A stretch of 64,000 nt of DNA from JAXLYE01 sp046351595 (GCA_046351595.1 JAXLYE010000003.1:806001-870000); one strand, 5' to 3'; numbered from the stretch's first letter, positions 1 to 10,347 are shown. Notes: generated by a model from the sequence alone, not told the origin. A program made the numbers and translations.

Positions 1-886
1 CTGGGAAGGAGCCGGACAGCGTATCCGCGTAGTGGATGTCGGGGTTCTTGATGCCGTGCAGCATCAGGTTCATCGACGCGATGCGCAGCATGGTGGTGTC
101 GAAGTCGAAGCCGTGGAACATTGCGTTCTGGATGTGGCGGCGGTGCGGCTCCAGCAGGTCGCCGCTGTAGATCGTCTCGCCGCCGTCACCGCGCAGGGCT
201 GCTCCGGGCGAGGTGTACTTCTGTTGCAGATACTGCAGCGCGCCGACCAGGAATCCGGCCGTACCGCAGGCCGGGTCGCAGACGGTCTCGGTGGGCTTGG
301 GCGCGAGCAGCTCGACCATGAAGCGGATGATGTGGCGCGGCGTCCGGAACTGGCCGTTGATGCCCGCGGTGGTCAGCTTGCTCAGCAGGTACTCATAGAG
401 GTCGCCCTTGGCGTCGCCCTCGGTGATCGGCAGCCGGTCGATCAGGCTCACGGCCGAGGCCAACAGGCTCGGCTTCTGGATCACGAGCTGCGCGTCCTGC
501 ATGGTCGCGCGGAACGGCGCTCCGCCGTCGAGGCGGCGGAGGTGCGGGAAGACCTCGTCGCGGACCACCCGCAGGAGCTCGGCCCCGTCGCGCTGCTTGA
601 AGTTCCGCCAGCGCCGCGGATCGGCAGGGCCGGTGAAGCGACCGTGGAAGGGTCGCTTCGTGCGCTGCGCCTTGCGCTCCTCGGCCGACTCCTGCAGATC
701 CAACAGCCGCGCGAACATCAGGAACGAGATCTGCTCGATCGCGGTCAGCGGGTTGGTGAGGCCGCCGGTCCAGAACTCGGTCCACAGCTTGTCGATGTCG
801 CGCTGCGTGGATAAGAGACTCTGGGAGCTCTGGGAGCTCTGGGAGCTCTGGGAACCCTGGGAACTTTGGGAAGGCTGGGGGCGCAT
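1..886 (-). CDS. hsdM: Type I restriction-modification methylase subunit HsdM (N-terminal part; runs off left edge)
   Basis: This is the DNA adenine-N6 methyltransferase subunit of a type I restriction-modification enzyme, which modifies host sites together with HsdS. About 295 residues are visible before the window edge. They include the HsdM N-terminal region (TQRDIDKLWTEFW, then TNPLTAIEQISFLMFARLLD) and AdoMet motif I, DPACGTAGFLV, starting at residue 204. The following FHGFDFDTTMLRIASMNLMLHGI segment matches the family in stages of a few residues each. The catalytic NPPF motif must lie outside the window. ATG at 886 is the only start upstream of the conserved domain; it adds an unusual Ser/Gln-rich leader of about 22 residues encoded by a 9-bp repeat. 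Partner hsdS and hsdR genes would be to the left and are not seen. Confidence 0.9.
   Translation of the reverse strand, partial: MRPQPSQSSQGSQSSQSSQSSQSLLSTQRDIDKLWTEFWTGGLTNPLTAIEQISFLMFARLLDLQESAEERKAQRTKRPFHGRFTGPADPRRWRNFKQRDGAELLRVVRDEVFPHLRRLDGGAPFRATMQDAQLVIQKPSLLASAVSLIDRLPITEGDAKGDLYEYLLSKLTTAGINGQFRTPRHIIRFMVELLAPKPTETVCDPACGTAGFLVGALQYLQQKYTSPGAALRGDGGETIYSGDLLEPHRRHIQNAMFHGFDFDTTMLRIASMNLMLHGIKNPDIHYADTLSGSFP
821..874. repeat. 9-bp tandem repeat in the hsdM N-terminus
   Basis: Three perfect copies of CTGGGAGCT (821-847) are followed by three degenerate copies to 874. Read on the minus strand in the hsdM frame, they encode a Ser-Ser-Gln repeat just after the start codon. The unit length is a multiple of three, so copy-number change would lengthen or shorten the leader without a frameshift. 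Confidence 0.85.
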
Positions 887-1095
887 GCGGCTTGGTCCGG
901 CCCCGCAGGCTAGCAGGTCGGCGCGTGTCCGGTCTTTGGCAGGCGCACGGCGGGGACGATGCCGGCCGGTCGTGCGCGCGCCCGCGGAACGCCGCGTCGG
1001 CGCTCGCGATTTGCCGCCGCGCAACCATCTCCCCGTCGCTGCCGATCACTCCATAAGGACGCTGCGCGGACAGCAGCTGGCACCCCGGAGGCACG

Positions 1096-2112
1096 ATGGG
1101 CGTGTTCGACAGGATCAAGAAGGAGGTCTCGTCCTGGTTCTCCGACGAGAAGAAGGACGCAGGCGAGGCCCACGGCGCGCCGGCGCCGGCGCAGGCCCCG
1201 CAGCCGGGCGGTCCGGGCGGCGGCCCGACGCCGTTCGGCAACTACGTCGACGGTCCGCAGGGTGAGCGGGACAAGGCCAAGGCCGAGCGGGACAAGACCC
1301 GTGAGGCGCTGAACAAGCAGAACAACGGCGACAACCAGAGCACCCGGGCCACCATGATCGGGCGCGAGTACTTCGACCAGAAGTCCGCGCCGACCGTCGA
1401 TCCGTTCGAGTCGCTCGGCAAGCTCGAGACGAAGGAGGATCGGCTCAAGGCGCTCGGCAAGATCACGCAGAACACCGGCAGCGACCAGAGCGAGCATATG
1501 TGCGGTCCGGCCTCGCTGGTCGGCGCGATGATCTACGCGGACGGCGAGGCGGGCGTGAAGAAGCTCGTCGAGAAGCTCGAGGCGGCCAAGAAGGCCGAGG
1601 CGGCGGCCGAGAGGCAGGCGCAAAAGGGCAAGGGCAAGGGCAAGGGCAAGCAGGACGACGAGGATCCGGTGCTGGCGGGCATCAAGCAGAAGCTCGCGGA
1701 CAAGAAGGAGCTCGATCAGTCCGACGTCCACGCGCTGCAGGTCAGCCTGTACGAGCACCTGAAGAAGCAGGAGCAGAGCGACCCCGCGATCAAAGACAAG
1801 GACTCGGCCGGCGTCGATGGCAAGACCATCCAGGACTTCATCCAGGGCGACGAGGACATCAAGAAGTCGTTCCGCGACAAGCACATGAGCATCAACTTCA
1901 CCGACACCGACGGTGACAAGAAGCTCAATCACTTCGTCCTGGCGATCAACGATTCGGATCGGGCCAAGGCCGGCGACGTGACCCCGTTCAACACGGTGTA
2001 CGACCCGTACGCGCGCAAGGGCGGCCAGGTCATCACCGAAGCGGATCAGGTGCAGGACTACGACTTCGCGAACCGCAAGATGATCGACGCCGACCACAAG
2101 TACCTGGCCTGA
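1096..2112 (+). CDS. Putative papain-like cysteine peptidase or toxin-like protein
   Basis: 338 residues with no confident family. ATG follows CGGAGG, a good ribosome site. The N-terminal half is charged and flexible, with a Pro/Gly/Ala linker at about 27-47. A Cys-Gly-Pro-Ala-Ser motif begins at C136, NHFVLAI holds H279, and VYDPY holds D303. This order and the local sequences resemble C39/papain-fold cysteine peptidases, in which Cys and His are catalytic and Asp/Asn orients the His. Between them lies a Lys-rich helical stretch of about 100 residues (KGKGKGKGK near 176-184). There is no signal peptide. It stands alone between hsdM and a small membrane protein gene. Peptidase activity is inferred from the three motifs only; an effector or toxin role is possible but unsupported by neighbours. 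Confidence 0.55.
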   Translation: MGVFDRIKKEVSSWFSDEKKDAGEAHGAPAPAQAPQPGGPGGGPTPFGNYVDGPQGERDKAKAERDKTREALNKQNNGDNQSTRATMIGREYFDQKSAPTVDPFESLGKLETKEDRLKALGKITQNTGSDQSEHMCGPASLVGAMIYADGEAGVKKLVEKLEAAKKAEAAAERQAQKGKGKGKGKQDDEDPVLAGIKQKLADKKELDQSDVHALQVSLYEHLKKQEQSDPAIKDKDSAGVDGKTIQDFIQGDEDIKKSFRDKHMSINFTDTDGDKKLNHFVLAINDSDRAKAGDVTPFNTVYDPYARKGGQVITEADQVQDYDFANRKMIDADHKYLA

Positions 2113-2145
2113 TCGGCTTGGGCTTGCTGGTCTGAGACGTCGGGC

Positions 2146-2418
2146 TCACAGCGCGCGCAGGTGGCGCGGCTTCGGCGGCTCCTCGGGGCTGTCGCACAGA
2201 AGGTGCGCGACCCAGATGAACAGCGCGCACAAGAGCCCGAGCGCCGGGTCGAGCGCGACGAAGGCCAGCGCCGCCAGCAGCACGCGGCCGAGCGTGCGCA
2301 GGCGGAAGCCGCGCCCCGGGGCGGACCAGCGCTGCTTGAGGGCGGCCCACGGGCCCGGCGCCGGCACGTCACGCTCCGGCGGCGCGCCGCTGATCAGGAC
2401 AGGTTCCCACTTCCGCAT
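2146..2418 (-). CDS. Small hydrophobic membrane protein
   Basis: 90 residues from ATG 2418, preceded by GCGAGGATCC, a plausible ribosome site. The frame stays open further upstream but without a better start. A basic N-terminal half (KQRWSAPGRGFRLRTLGR) leads into a strongly hydrophobic segment at about 48-75 (LLAALAFVALDPALGLLCALFIWVAHLL shown here only by its ends LLAALAF and WVAHLL), long enough for one or two helices. The tail is Glu/Pro-rich. Family not recognised. It converges on the peptidase-like gene and is about 260 bp from the end of the next gene. Confidence 0.5.
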   Translation of the reverse strand: MRKWEPVLISGAPPERDVPAPGPWAALKQRWSAPGRGFRLRTLGRVLLAALAFVALDPALGLLCALFIWVAHLLCDSPEEPPKPRHLRAL

Positions 2419-2675
2419 GGATCCTCGCTTTTTTCGTTGCCGCAGGCGCCTGCGGCAAAGGCCGCGACCCGCTGCCGGCTCCACCGCTCGCTGTGCACAG
2501 GGGCACAGAGCAACCCCTGTGCCTGCGGCACCTTGCGAGCCGACGAGTGCACGGCGGCCGCCCCGCTCAGGTCCATCGGTGCGACAGAATGTCGCAGTGC
2601 GACAACGGGTCGCACGCCGGGCCCGCGAAGGCCGCGCGCGCCCGGGCGCCGCCGCCGGTCCCGCCGCGCCCGCGC

Positions 2676-4076
<1,401 letters not shown>

Positions 4077-4153
4077 AGCGACCGGCTCCTGTTCGAGTTT
4101 AGGATGTGCGCTCCGGGCGCGCGCGTCCCGTCTTGGTCACCATCAAACCCGCC

Positions 4154-5623
4154 ATGCACACTGTCAAGCAGCGCCTCATCCTGAAGGTCCTCGTCCTGTT
4201 CCTTGTGCCGCCGCTGCTCGGCATCATGGGCGCCAGCGTGCTGACCGGGAAGTACCGGCGCGCCGAGCTGCTCGCCGAGGCCGACCGCGAGCTGGCCGAT
4301 CACGTGACGGTGCTGCGGGCGACGCTACCACGGCTGGTCGCGGACATGGAACCACAGCAGCGCGCGGAGCTCTTGGAGGCGCTGGCGCGCTACGAGCGGG
4401 TCCACGGCATCGCGCTGTACGACCGCTCGTGCCGCGTGATCGTGCGCTCGCCGGACCTCAACGCCGCGGCGGCGGAGCTCGACGGCATGGTCTGCGAAGG
4501 GGCGGCGGCGCGCGCCGAGCAGCACCGCGTGGTCTGGCTGGGCGCGCGCGAGCTGCTCCTGCGCGCCGAGCCGATGCCGCAGGGCTCGCAGCTCGGCGCG
4601 CTGGCGGTGACCTACGATCTGGCGGCGGTGCACGACATGATCGAAGACGGCAACCGCCGCCTCTTGCTGCTCGCCGCGGTGGTGGCGCTGGTGATGAGCG
4701 CCATGGCGCTGTTGGCGGCGCGCAGCATGGGGCGCGGGCTGGGCGCGCTGGTGCAGGCGGCCGAGCGCGTGGCGACCGGCGACCTGTCGGTGCAGGTGTC
4801 GCCGCCCAACTTCCTCGAGCTGCGGCGCGTCGGTGTGGCCTTCAACCAGATGGTGCACGCGCTCGGCCAGGCGCGGCGCCGGCTCGAGGAAGCCGAGGAG
4901 CAGCGGCGCGAGCTCGACCAGCGCCTCCTGCACGCGCAGGCGCTGCGCGCGGTGGGGCAGGTGGCGGCCTCGCTGGCGCACGAGGTGGCCTCGCCGCTGA
5001 GCACCATCTTGGGCTGGAGCCGGCTGGCCGCGAGCGACGCCGAGCTGCCCCCGACCTTTCGCGAGCAGGCGACGGTCATGGCGGATCAGTGCGAGCGCAT
5101 CACGCGCATCCTGCAGCGCCTGCTCGCGGCCTCGCGCCCGACGGAGTTTGCGCGCGAGCCGGTGCAGCTGACCGAGATCGCCAAGGCGGTCGCGCAGTTC
5201 CTGAGCATCGAGAGCCGTTCGCGCGGCATCACCGTTCGGCTCGAGCTCGGGAGCGACGTGCCGCCGGTCCTCGGGGAGCGGGACCGCTGCTTCCAGCTGC
5301 TCATCAACCTCTCGCTCAACGCCCTCCAGGCGCAGAAGCGCGGCGGCCTGCTCGTCCTCGCGGTCACCGCGGTGCCCCCGACGGCCGACGGCGGTCCCGG
5401 GGTGCGCGTCGAGGTCCGCGACGCCGGCCCCGGCATCCCCGAGTCCGCGCGCCCGCACATCTACGAGCCCTTCTACACGACCAAGGGCCCGGGCCACGGG
5501 CTGGGCCTGCCGATCGCGCGCGACCTGGCCCGGGAGCTCGGCGGCACGCTCGAGGTGTCGACGGCGCCCGAGGGCGGCGCCTGCTTCAGCATGTTCCTGC
5601 GCACCGACGGCGAGGCGGCCTAG
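4154..5623 (+). CDS. Membrane-bound sensor histidine kinase
   Basis: About 489 residues from ATG 4154; a GTG at 4106 in the same frame would add 16 residues without a natural membrane-protein N-terminus. One transmembrane helix lies at about 11-32 (LVLFLVPPLLGIMGASVL), followed by a periplasmic sensor region, a second helix at about 169-190 and a HAMP domain. The HisKA box is SLAHEVASPLSTILGW with phospho-accepting H276. The ATPase domain shows NLSLNAL (N box), DAGPGIP (G1), a short F box and GHGLGL (G2). It is transcribed away from the NtrC-type regulator and is its likely cognate kinase. The sensed signal is not evident. Confidence 0.92.
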   Translation: MHTVKQRLILKVLVLFLVPPLLGIMGASVLTGKYRRAELLAEADRELADHVTVLRATLPRLVADMEPQQRAELLEALARYERVHGIALYDRSCRVIVRSPDLNAAAAELDGMVCEGAAARAEQHRVVWLGARELLLRAEPMPQGSQLGALAVTYDLAAVHDMIEDGNRRLLLLAAVVALVMSAMALLAARSMGRGLGALVQAAERVATGDLSVQVSPPNFLELRRVGVAFNQMVHALGQARRRLEEAEEQRRELDQRLLHAQALRAVGQVAASLAHEVASPLSTILGWSRLAASDAELPPTFREQATVMADQCERITRILQRLLAASRPTEFAREPVQLTEIAKAVAQFLSIESRSRGITVRLELGSDVPPVLGERDRCFQLLINLSLNALQAQKRGGLLVLAVTAVPPTADGGPGVRVEVRDAGPGIPESARPHIYEPFYTTKGPGHGLGLPIARDLARELGGTLEVSTAPEGGACFSMFLRTDGEAA

Positions 5624-5638
5624 CAGGCCGGCTGGCGG

Positions 5639-6664
5639 CTAGCTGGCGGCGCGCTCGGCCTTGCGCAGCGCGGGCACGGAGCGCGAGGTGCGGTGGGGCG
5701 CGCTCACCTCGGCGCTGCGCTCGGCGAGCGGCGGCTCGTTGAGCAGCGCCAGCAGCTGCCGCTCGATGTCGCCGCAGATCGTGTCGAGCGGCAGGTGGCT
5801 GAGGCTGCGCGTCGAGAACGGGCGCTCCAGCTCGACCCCGATCTGGTCGATGCCGAGCACCGCGTACGCCAGCAGCACCGTCAACAGCGGCGTCGCCCAG
5901 CCGACGCGGTCGACGAGCGCGAAGGGCAGCGCCAGGAGATACAGCAGCACGAACCGCCGCATCTTCAGCACGTACACCAGGGCCAGCGGCGTCTTCAAGA
6001 TTCGCTCGCAGCCGCCGAGGTGGTCGATGAGCTGGGCGCGCTCGCGATCGAGCTGGATGAAGGTGAAGCGGTCGAGGTCGTGCTCCTCGGTGGCCTGGCG
6101 CAGGAGGCCGGCGAGCTCGCGCATCGCGTAGCTCGGCATGTGCGCGGCGCGCTCGATGGCGGCGGCGGCGTCGCGGCCGACCAGCTTCGCCACCTCGGGC
6201 AGCTCGCGCTCGCCGCGCAGGCTGCGGCGCATGACGTGCGGCATGACCGCGGTCCAGCGCACCAGCCGCTCGCGCCACTCGGGCGCGTCGGGACCGTAGG
6301 CCAGCGCGCTGACCACCAGGTTGCGCGTCTGGTTGACGATGCCGCCCCAGAGCTTGCGCGCCTCCCACCAGCGGTCGTAGCCGGCGTTGGTGCGCACGAC
6401 GAGCAGCAGCGCCAGCACGCCGCCGACGATCTCGACCGGGCCGACCTCGAGCGCGACCCGCGGCGCGGCGCCGTGCAGCAGCACCACGCCGGCCGCGATC
6501 AGGCCGAAGGCCAGCACCCGAGGCAGGATGCGCAGCGAGGCCGAGCCGCGGAGGGTCAGCGCCTGCCGCCAGAAACCCGCCTGCTCACCGAGCGGCGGAC
6601 CAGGCAGCTGATCCGGCGCTCGGCCCGACTCTCGATCCGACTTTTCGACAGATAGGAAGTTCAT
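5639..6664 (-). CDS. Bestrophin-like anion channel (UPF0187 type)
   Basis: 341 residues from ATG 6664; the open frame upstream is Arg-rich and unlikely to be coding. The family signature RTNAGYDRWWEARKLWGG is clear at about 90-107, after two hydrophobic stretches around 50-85. A second hydrophobic pair (VLLYLLALPFALV, WATPLLTVLLAYAVLGID) is followed by the conserved IGVELERPFSTRSLSHLPLD segment split across about 255-280. Bestrophins are membrane anion channels; prokaryotic homologues form pentamers and some may be cation-selective. The gene converges on the sensor kinase with a 15-bp gap. Confidence 0.87.
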   Translation of the reverse strand: MNFLSVEKSDRESGRAPDQLPGPPLGEQAGFWRQALTLRGSASLRILPRVLAFGLIAAGVVLLHGAAPRVALEVGPVEIVGGVLALLLVVRTNAGYDRWWEARKLWGGIVNQTRNLVVSALAYGPDAPEWRERLVRWTAVMPHVMRRSLRGERELPEVAKLVGRDAAAAIERAAHMPSYAMRELAGLLRQATEEHDLDRFTFIQLDRERAQLIDHLGGCERILKTPLALVYVLKMRRFVLLYLLALPFALVDRVGWATPLLTVLLAYAVLGIDQIGVELERPFSTRSLSHLPLDTICGDIERQLLALLNEPPLAERSAEVSAPHRTSRSVPALRKAERAAS

Positions 6665-6758
6665 GTTGCACCGCGAGGCTCGATACAGCGGCAAGAGCCG
6701 TGCCAGCCGTGGGGCGTCGCGGTGCCGGGCGGTCCGATCCTGCGCGGAGCTGCGCCGC

Positions 6759-7175
6759 CTACGTACCGAGCAGCTGCACGACGACCTCGCGGCGGTGGGC
6801 ACGGCGGCGGTGCTCGAAGACGTAGAGGCCCTGCCAGGTCCCGAGCGCCAGCGCGCCGTCGACGATCGGGACGCTCAGCACCGTCGGCAAGAGCGCCGCC
6901 TTGATGTGCGCCGGCATGTCGTCCGGGCCCTCGGCGTCGTGCTCGTAGTGCGGGCCCTCGGGGACCAGGCGGGTGAAGAAGCGATCGAGGTCGCTGCGCA
7001 CGGTCGGATCCGCGTTCTCCTGGATCAGCAGGCTGGCCGAGGTGTGGCGGATGAAGATCGTGCAGAGACCGGACTTCATCGACGCGGCCCGGACCACGGC
7101 CTGGACCTCATCGGTGATCGGCCAGAGCCCGGGGTGAGCGGTCGATACGGTCAGGATCTGGTGATGGCTGCGCAC
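6759..7175 (-). CDS. yjbQ: YjbQ/UPF0047 family protein
   Basis: 138 residues from GTG 7175, exactly the family's usual length; longer in-frame starts only add Arg/Ala-rich sequence. Conserved features are IFIRHTSASLLIQENADPTV around 50-69, a second block with HYEHDAEGPDDMPAHIK, and LGTWQGLYVFEHR near the C-terminus. YjbQ proteins are small soluble enzymes; E. coli YjbQ can show thiamin phosphate synthase activity, but the physiological role is unsettled. It is divergent from the HTH/Zn-ribbon gene across about 100 bp. Confidence 0.9.
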   Translation of the reverse strand: MRSHHQILTVSTAHPGLWPITDEVQAVVRAASMKSGLCTIFIRHTSASLLIQENADPTVRSDLDRFFTRLVPEGPHYEHDAEGPDDMPAHIKAALLPTVLSVPIVDGALALGTWQGLYVFEHRRRAHRREVVVQLLGT

Positions 7176-7277
7176 GGCGGGCAGGCTACCACAGAGGCCG
7201 CGACCCCCAGACCGGCGGGCCGGGCGGCCGCGCCGCGGCTTTACATCGCCGCAGGAAGGAATAAGTAAAAAGATACG

Positions 7278-7775
7278 ATGACGACCTCTCCTCCGGATCG
7301 CTCGATGACGGTGCGGGCCGCGCTGCTCGCCGAGCTGCGCCACGGACCGATCACCGCCCGCGAGCTGTCGGCCCGCGTCCGCATCCCCGAGCGCGACGTC
7401 GCCGAGCACCTCGAGCACATCGAGCGCTCGCTGCACAAGGCACGCGGCAAGGAGCCGCTGCGCACGGAGCCGCCGTCGTGCCTCGACTGCGGCTTCGTCT
7501 TCCGCAAGCGCGAGCGCCTGACGCGGCCGGGCGCCTGCCCGAAGTGCCGCGGCACCCACATCGAGCCGCCGCGCTTCTTCATCCCGAGCCCCGATGCGGA
7601 CGGCGAAGCTCCCCGGCGCGACGAGACCGACCGCGGCGAGACGGACGACGCCGCGGCGGCCCCGGCGGACCGGGAGGGCAGGGCGGGCCATGGTGAGGAA
7701 AGTAGGGAAGGTGAGGAAGGTAGGGAGCGGGAAGAAAATAGGGAAGGGGAAGAAGGTAGGGAAGCGGGCGATTGA
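7278..7775 (+). CDS. Predicted transcriptional regulator, HTH plus zinc ribbon (COG3357 type)
   Basis: 165 residues. An N-terminal winged-helix-like region (about 10-52, GPITARELSARVRIPERDVAEHL) is followed by a zinc ribbon with C68-x2-C71 and C87-x2-C90 and the family's conserved RFFIPSP end. This architecture matches the COG3357 predicted regulators found in archaea and some deltaproteobacteria. After about residue 105 the protein becomes Glu/Arg/Gly-rich and repetitive (EGREREENREGEEGRE), encoded by a short tandem repeat, so the ancestral protein probably ended earlier. The DNA target is unknown. The stop codon lies near the next gene's frame but the real MFS start is farther downstream. 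Confidence 0.8.
   Translation: MTTSPPDRSMTVRAALLAELRHGPITARELSARVRIPERDVAEHLEHIERSLHKARGKEPLRTEPPSCLDCGFVFRKRERLTRPGACPKCRGTHIEPPRFFIPSPDADGEAPRRDETDRGETDDAAAAPADREGRAGHGEESREGEEGREREENREGEEGREAGD
7693..7770. repeat. Purine-rich tandem repeats at the 3' end of the HTH/Zn-ribbon gene
   Basis: Imperfect units around GGAAGGTAGGGA and GTGAGGAAAGTA repeat in frame with the upstream gene, producing its acidic/basic low-complexity tail. Confidence 0.7.
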
Positions 7776-7864
7776 GTAGTCTGCGATTCGGCACTCCGGA
7801 AGCGCGCGCAGAAAAAGTACGGAGCGCCGAATCCAGGGCCGGAAAGCGGCGGGGCCCGGCTAAA

Positions 7865-9166
7865 ATGATCCGGCAGATGTCTGCACAAGAAGCCGAGCCT
7901 CCGAGTCCCCCTGTCCGTCGCTCGATGCCTGCCTGGTCGGCGCTGCTGCTGCTCCTGCCGAGCGGCATGAGCGCCGGGCTGGCCCTGGTCGCGCTGCCCT
8001 ACCTCCTGACGCAGCGCGGCGTCTCGGTCGAGCGCATCGGTGCCTCGCTGGCGCTGGCGCTATTGCCGTTCACCTGGAAGGTCCTGCTCGGGCCGATGGT
8101 GGATCTGGGGGCGCGGCGCCGCACCTGGTTCGTGGCGATGACCGGGCTGGGCGCGGTGGCGGTGGTGCTGCTCGGCGCGCTGCTGCAGCGCGGCGTGCAC
8201 GGCCTGTCGCTCGACGGGCTGCTGGTGCTGGCGACGCTGAGCGGGGCCATCGCCGACAGCGCCGCCGCCAGCCTGTGCGCGACTCTTATGCCGACCGAGC
8301 AGCGCGGCCGCGCGTCGTCCTTCTACGCGGTCGGGCAGACGCTGTGGACCGGCCTTTTGGGCTCGCTGATCCTGCTTCTGTACGAGCCGCCGGCGCTCTT
8401 GCGCGCGCTGCACCCGGCGCTCGGTCGCGGGCTGTCGCTCTCGGTGATCGCGGGCGGCGCGGCGCTGGGCATGCTGGGCGTCGGCGCGCTGGCGCTCTTG
8501 CTCGACGAGCCGGCGCGGCCGCGGGGCAGCGGCGGCGAGCAGCTGCGCGCGGTGGCGCAGGACGCGTGGCTGCTGCTGCGCACGCCGGCGGGCTGGATCG
8601 GGTTCCTCTTGTGCGTGCTGCCGCTCGGCTCCGGCGCGCTGGCCAACCTGCAGGGCGCGCTCGCCGCCGAGTACGGAGCCAGCCCGCAGTCGGTGGCGCT
8701 GCTCGGTGGCATCGGCACGACCGTGATCTCGGTTCTCGGCTCGCTGCTCGGCGGCGGGCTGGCGGATCGCATCGGGCCGCGGCTCGCGTACCTGGGGCTC
8801 AGCGCCGTGCAGGGCGTGGCGTCGCTGGTGCTGGCGCTGCTGCCCGCGACCCCCTTCTTCTACGGGTTCGGCTGCCTGTCCTACGGGCTGCTGAGCGGGG
8901 CCTGCTACGCCGCGTTCTACGCGTACATCTTCGACCTGATCGGGAAGCGGACCGCGACCACGACCGCGATCGGCCTGTACTGCGGCGCCGGCAGCATGGC
9001 GGTGGCGTACATGACGTTCGTCGAGGGCCGGATGCACGCGCTCGGCGGGCGGGTGGCGCTGCTCGTGACCGACGGGGCGAGCAGCCTGCTGGCGGTGCTC
9101 TTGTGCGCGGTGGTGCTGTACGGCGGCCGCGCGCTCTGGGAGCGCCCGGCGCGGCAGGCCTGCTGA
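7865..9166 (+). CDS. MFS transporter, AmpG-like permease
   Basis: 433 residues from ATG 7865 (ATG 7877 is an equally good alternative; the frame is open upstream to a TTG at 7772). About twelve hydrophobic helices are visible, beginning with LLLLLPSGMSAGLALVALPYLL. The loop WKVLLGPMVDLGARRRTW fits the helix 2-3 region of AmpG/PAT-type carriers, and GGGLADRIGPR provides the matching loop in the second half. AmpG proteins import muropeptides in cell-wall recycling; whether this one does is inference. It converges on the ferritin-like gene. Confidence 0.82.
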   Translation: MIRQMSAQEAEPPSPPVRRSMPAWSALLLLLPSGMSAGLALVALPYLLTQRGVSVERIGASLALALLPFTWKVLLGPMVDLGARRRTWFVAMTGLGAVAVVLLGALLQRGVHGLSLDGLLVLATLSGAIADSAAASLCATLMPTEQRGRASSFYAVGQTLWTGLLGSLILLLYEPPALLRALHPALGRGLSLSVIAGGAALGMLGVGALALLLDEPARPRGSGGEQLRAVAQDAWLLLRTPAGWIGFLLCVLPLGSGALANLQGALAAEYGASPQSVALLGGIGTTVISVLGSLLGGGLADRIGPRLAYLGLSAVQGVASLVLALLPATPFFYGFGCLSYGLLSGACYAAFYAYIFDLIGKRTATTTAIGLYCGAGSMAVAYMTFVEGRMHALGGRVALLVTDGASSLLAVLLCAVVLYGGRALWERPARQAC

Positions 9167-9198
9167 GCCTACGGGCGCCGCTGCGCCCTCGGACCGCG

Positions 9199-9699
9199 CT
9201 ACACAGCGGGGCTCTCGGTGCCGGCCGCGGACGAGGTCTGGATGCCGGCCTCGATGCGCTGCAGCGTGCCCTCGATCCAGGCGCGGTGGCGCCGCTCGTC
9301 CGCCAGCGCGCGCTGCAGCGCGTCACGGATGTCCACGGGCACGTCGGCGCGCTCGACCGCGCGCTCGTAGGCGGTGTTGGTGTCGTCCTCGTTCGAGCGC
9401 ATCGCCGACAGGATCCCGGTGTCGCCGGTGATCTGCCCGATCAGCACCTTGCCCTTGGTCAGGATGCCCTTGAGATCACCCTGCGTCGGTGGGTCCTCGC
9501 CCATGGCCGCCACGAACGGGCTGAGCTCCTGGGTGTGGCGCCCGTGATCGGCCATGAACTCGCGCAGGACGGACTTGAAGCTGGGATCCGTCAGCCGCTC
9601 GATCGCCGCCTGGTAGGCCGCGATGGCGTCGAAGTCCAGCTCGATGAGGTGCTTGAGCAGATCGACCAGGTTCGTCTCGTTCCCAATCAGCGTGGCCAT
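9199..9699 (-). CDS. Ferritin-like four-helix protein (DUF2383/PA2169-like)
   Basis: 166 residues, with an excellent ribosome site GGAGGAGGAGGA before ATG 9699. The sequence is helical and acidic, with ferritin-like spacing: LIELDFDAIAAYQAAIERL, MADHGRHTQELSPFV, SNEDDTNTAYERAV and ADERRHRAWIEGTL. Such proteins appear in stress and stationary-phase gene sets, and the E/D/H residues could bind metal, but no activity is established. The tail (AGIQTSSAAGTESPAV) is low complexity. It may be co-transcribed with the small membrane protein gene 45 bp upstream. Confidence 0.8.
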   Translation of the reverse strand: MATLIGNETNLVDLLKHLIELDFDAIAAYQAAIERLTDPSFKSVLREFMADHGRHTQELSPFVAAMGEDPPTQGDLKGILTKGKVLIGQITGDTGILSAMRSNEDDTNTAYERAVERADVPVDIRDALQRALADERRHRAWIEGTLQRIEAGIQTSSAAGTESPAV

Positions 9700-9743
9700 G
9701 AGTCCTCCTCCTCCTCCTGATTCCCTGTTCCCTTCCAGAGCTC

Positions 9744-10037
9744 CTAGTGTCGCTGCGCGCTGGCGGCGTCCGGGCTGCTCGCCTCGGTGTTGCTGCGCTC
9801 CTCGCTGGCGCCGGCCTTGGCGCGGCGGTCGCCGTGACGGCCGTGGCGGCGGTGGCGCACGGGCTGCTCGCCCTCGTTGTCCTGCGCCTCCTGCGCTTCC
9901 TCATCCCCGGCGCCCTCTTCGGACTCACCGCGGTGACGCAGGACGCGGATCAGCGCGATCAGGCTGGTCCCGATCACGATCCCACCCAGCACACCGGCCC
10001 CAAGGAGCCACTTGTCCTTCATCTTCAGCTTTTTCAT
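9744..10037 (-). CDS. Small single-pass membrane protein with charged tail
   Basis: 97 residues; AGAGAGGATC precedes ATG 10037. A basic start (MKKLKMKDK) leads to one transmembrane helix at about 10-32 (LLGAGVLGGIVIGTSLIALIRVL in two parts), then an acidic segment (EEGAGDEEAQEAQDNEGE) and a His/Arg-rich segment (RHRRHGRHGDRRAK). The predicted topology puts the charged tail in the cytoplasm. Family not recognised. It lies directly upstream of the ferritin-like gene, suggesting a two-gene stress operon. Confidence 0.6.
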   Translation of the reverse strand: MKKLKMKDKWLLGAGVLGGIVIGTSLIALIRVLRHRGESEEGAGDEEAQEAQDNEGEQPVRHRRHGRHGDRRAKAGASEERSNTEASSPDAASAQRH

Positions 10038-10094
10038 GTTGATCCTCTCTGTACGGGTGCGCGCCCGATGCGGGCGATGACGTTTCTGCTCGGT

Positions 10095-10142
10095 GGTCTG
10101 CGCGATGGTCTGCGCGATGCGCTACGTGATGGGCTGCGCAAG
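10095..10142. repeat. 12-bp tandem repeat, four units
   Basis: GGTCTGCGCGAT occurs twice perfectly (10095-10118), followed by two degenerate units to 10142. If translated on the + strand it would give a Gly-Leu-Arg-Asp repeat. Confidence 0.75.
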
Positions 10143-10347
10143 GGGAATGGGTGAGCGCCCGTCGTCCTGCTCGTCGCCTGGGCCGCGGCGGCTGGGTGTC
10201 TTGGCCGCACCGTGATGCAGCCGCAGCGGAGCGCGGAGCGGCGCGCGGCCGAGCCGGAGCTCCGAGTTCGCCGGTCGGCGCGCGCTCGCGGCGAGCGGCG
10301 CTTGATGTCCATCAAGCTCGATTTATGCAGCCGCGGTATGGGCCGGG

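Noticed and set aside
10077..10154. 25-residue amphipathic peptide with Gly-Leu-Arg-Asp repeats
   Set aside because: No ribosome site or conservation visible; most likely a tandem repeat in non-coding DNA.
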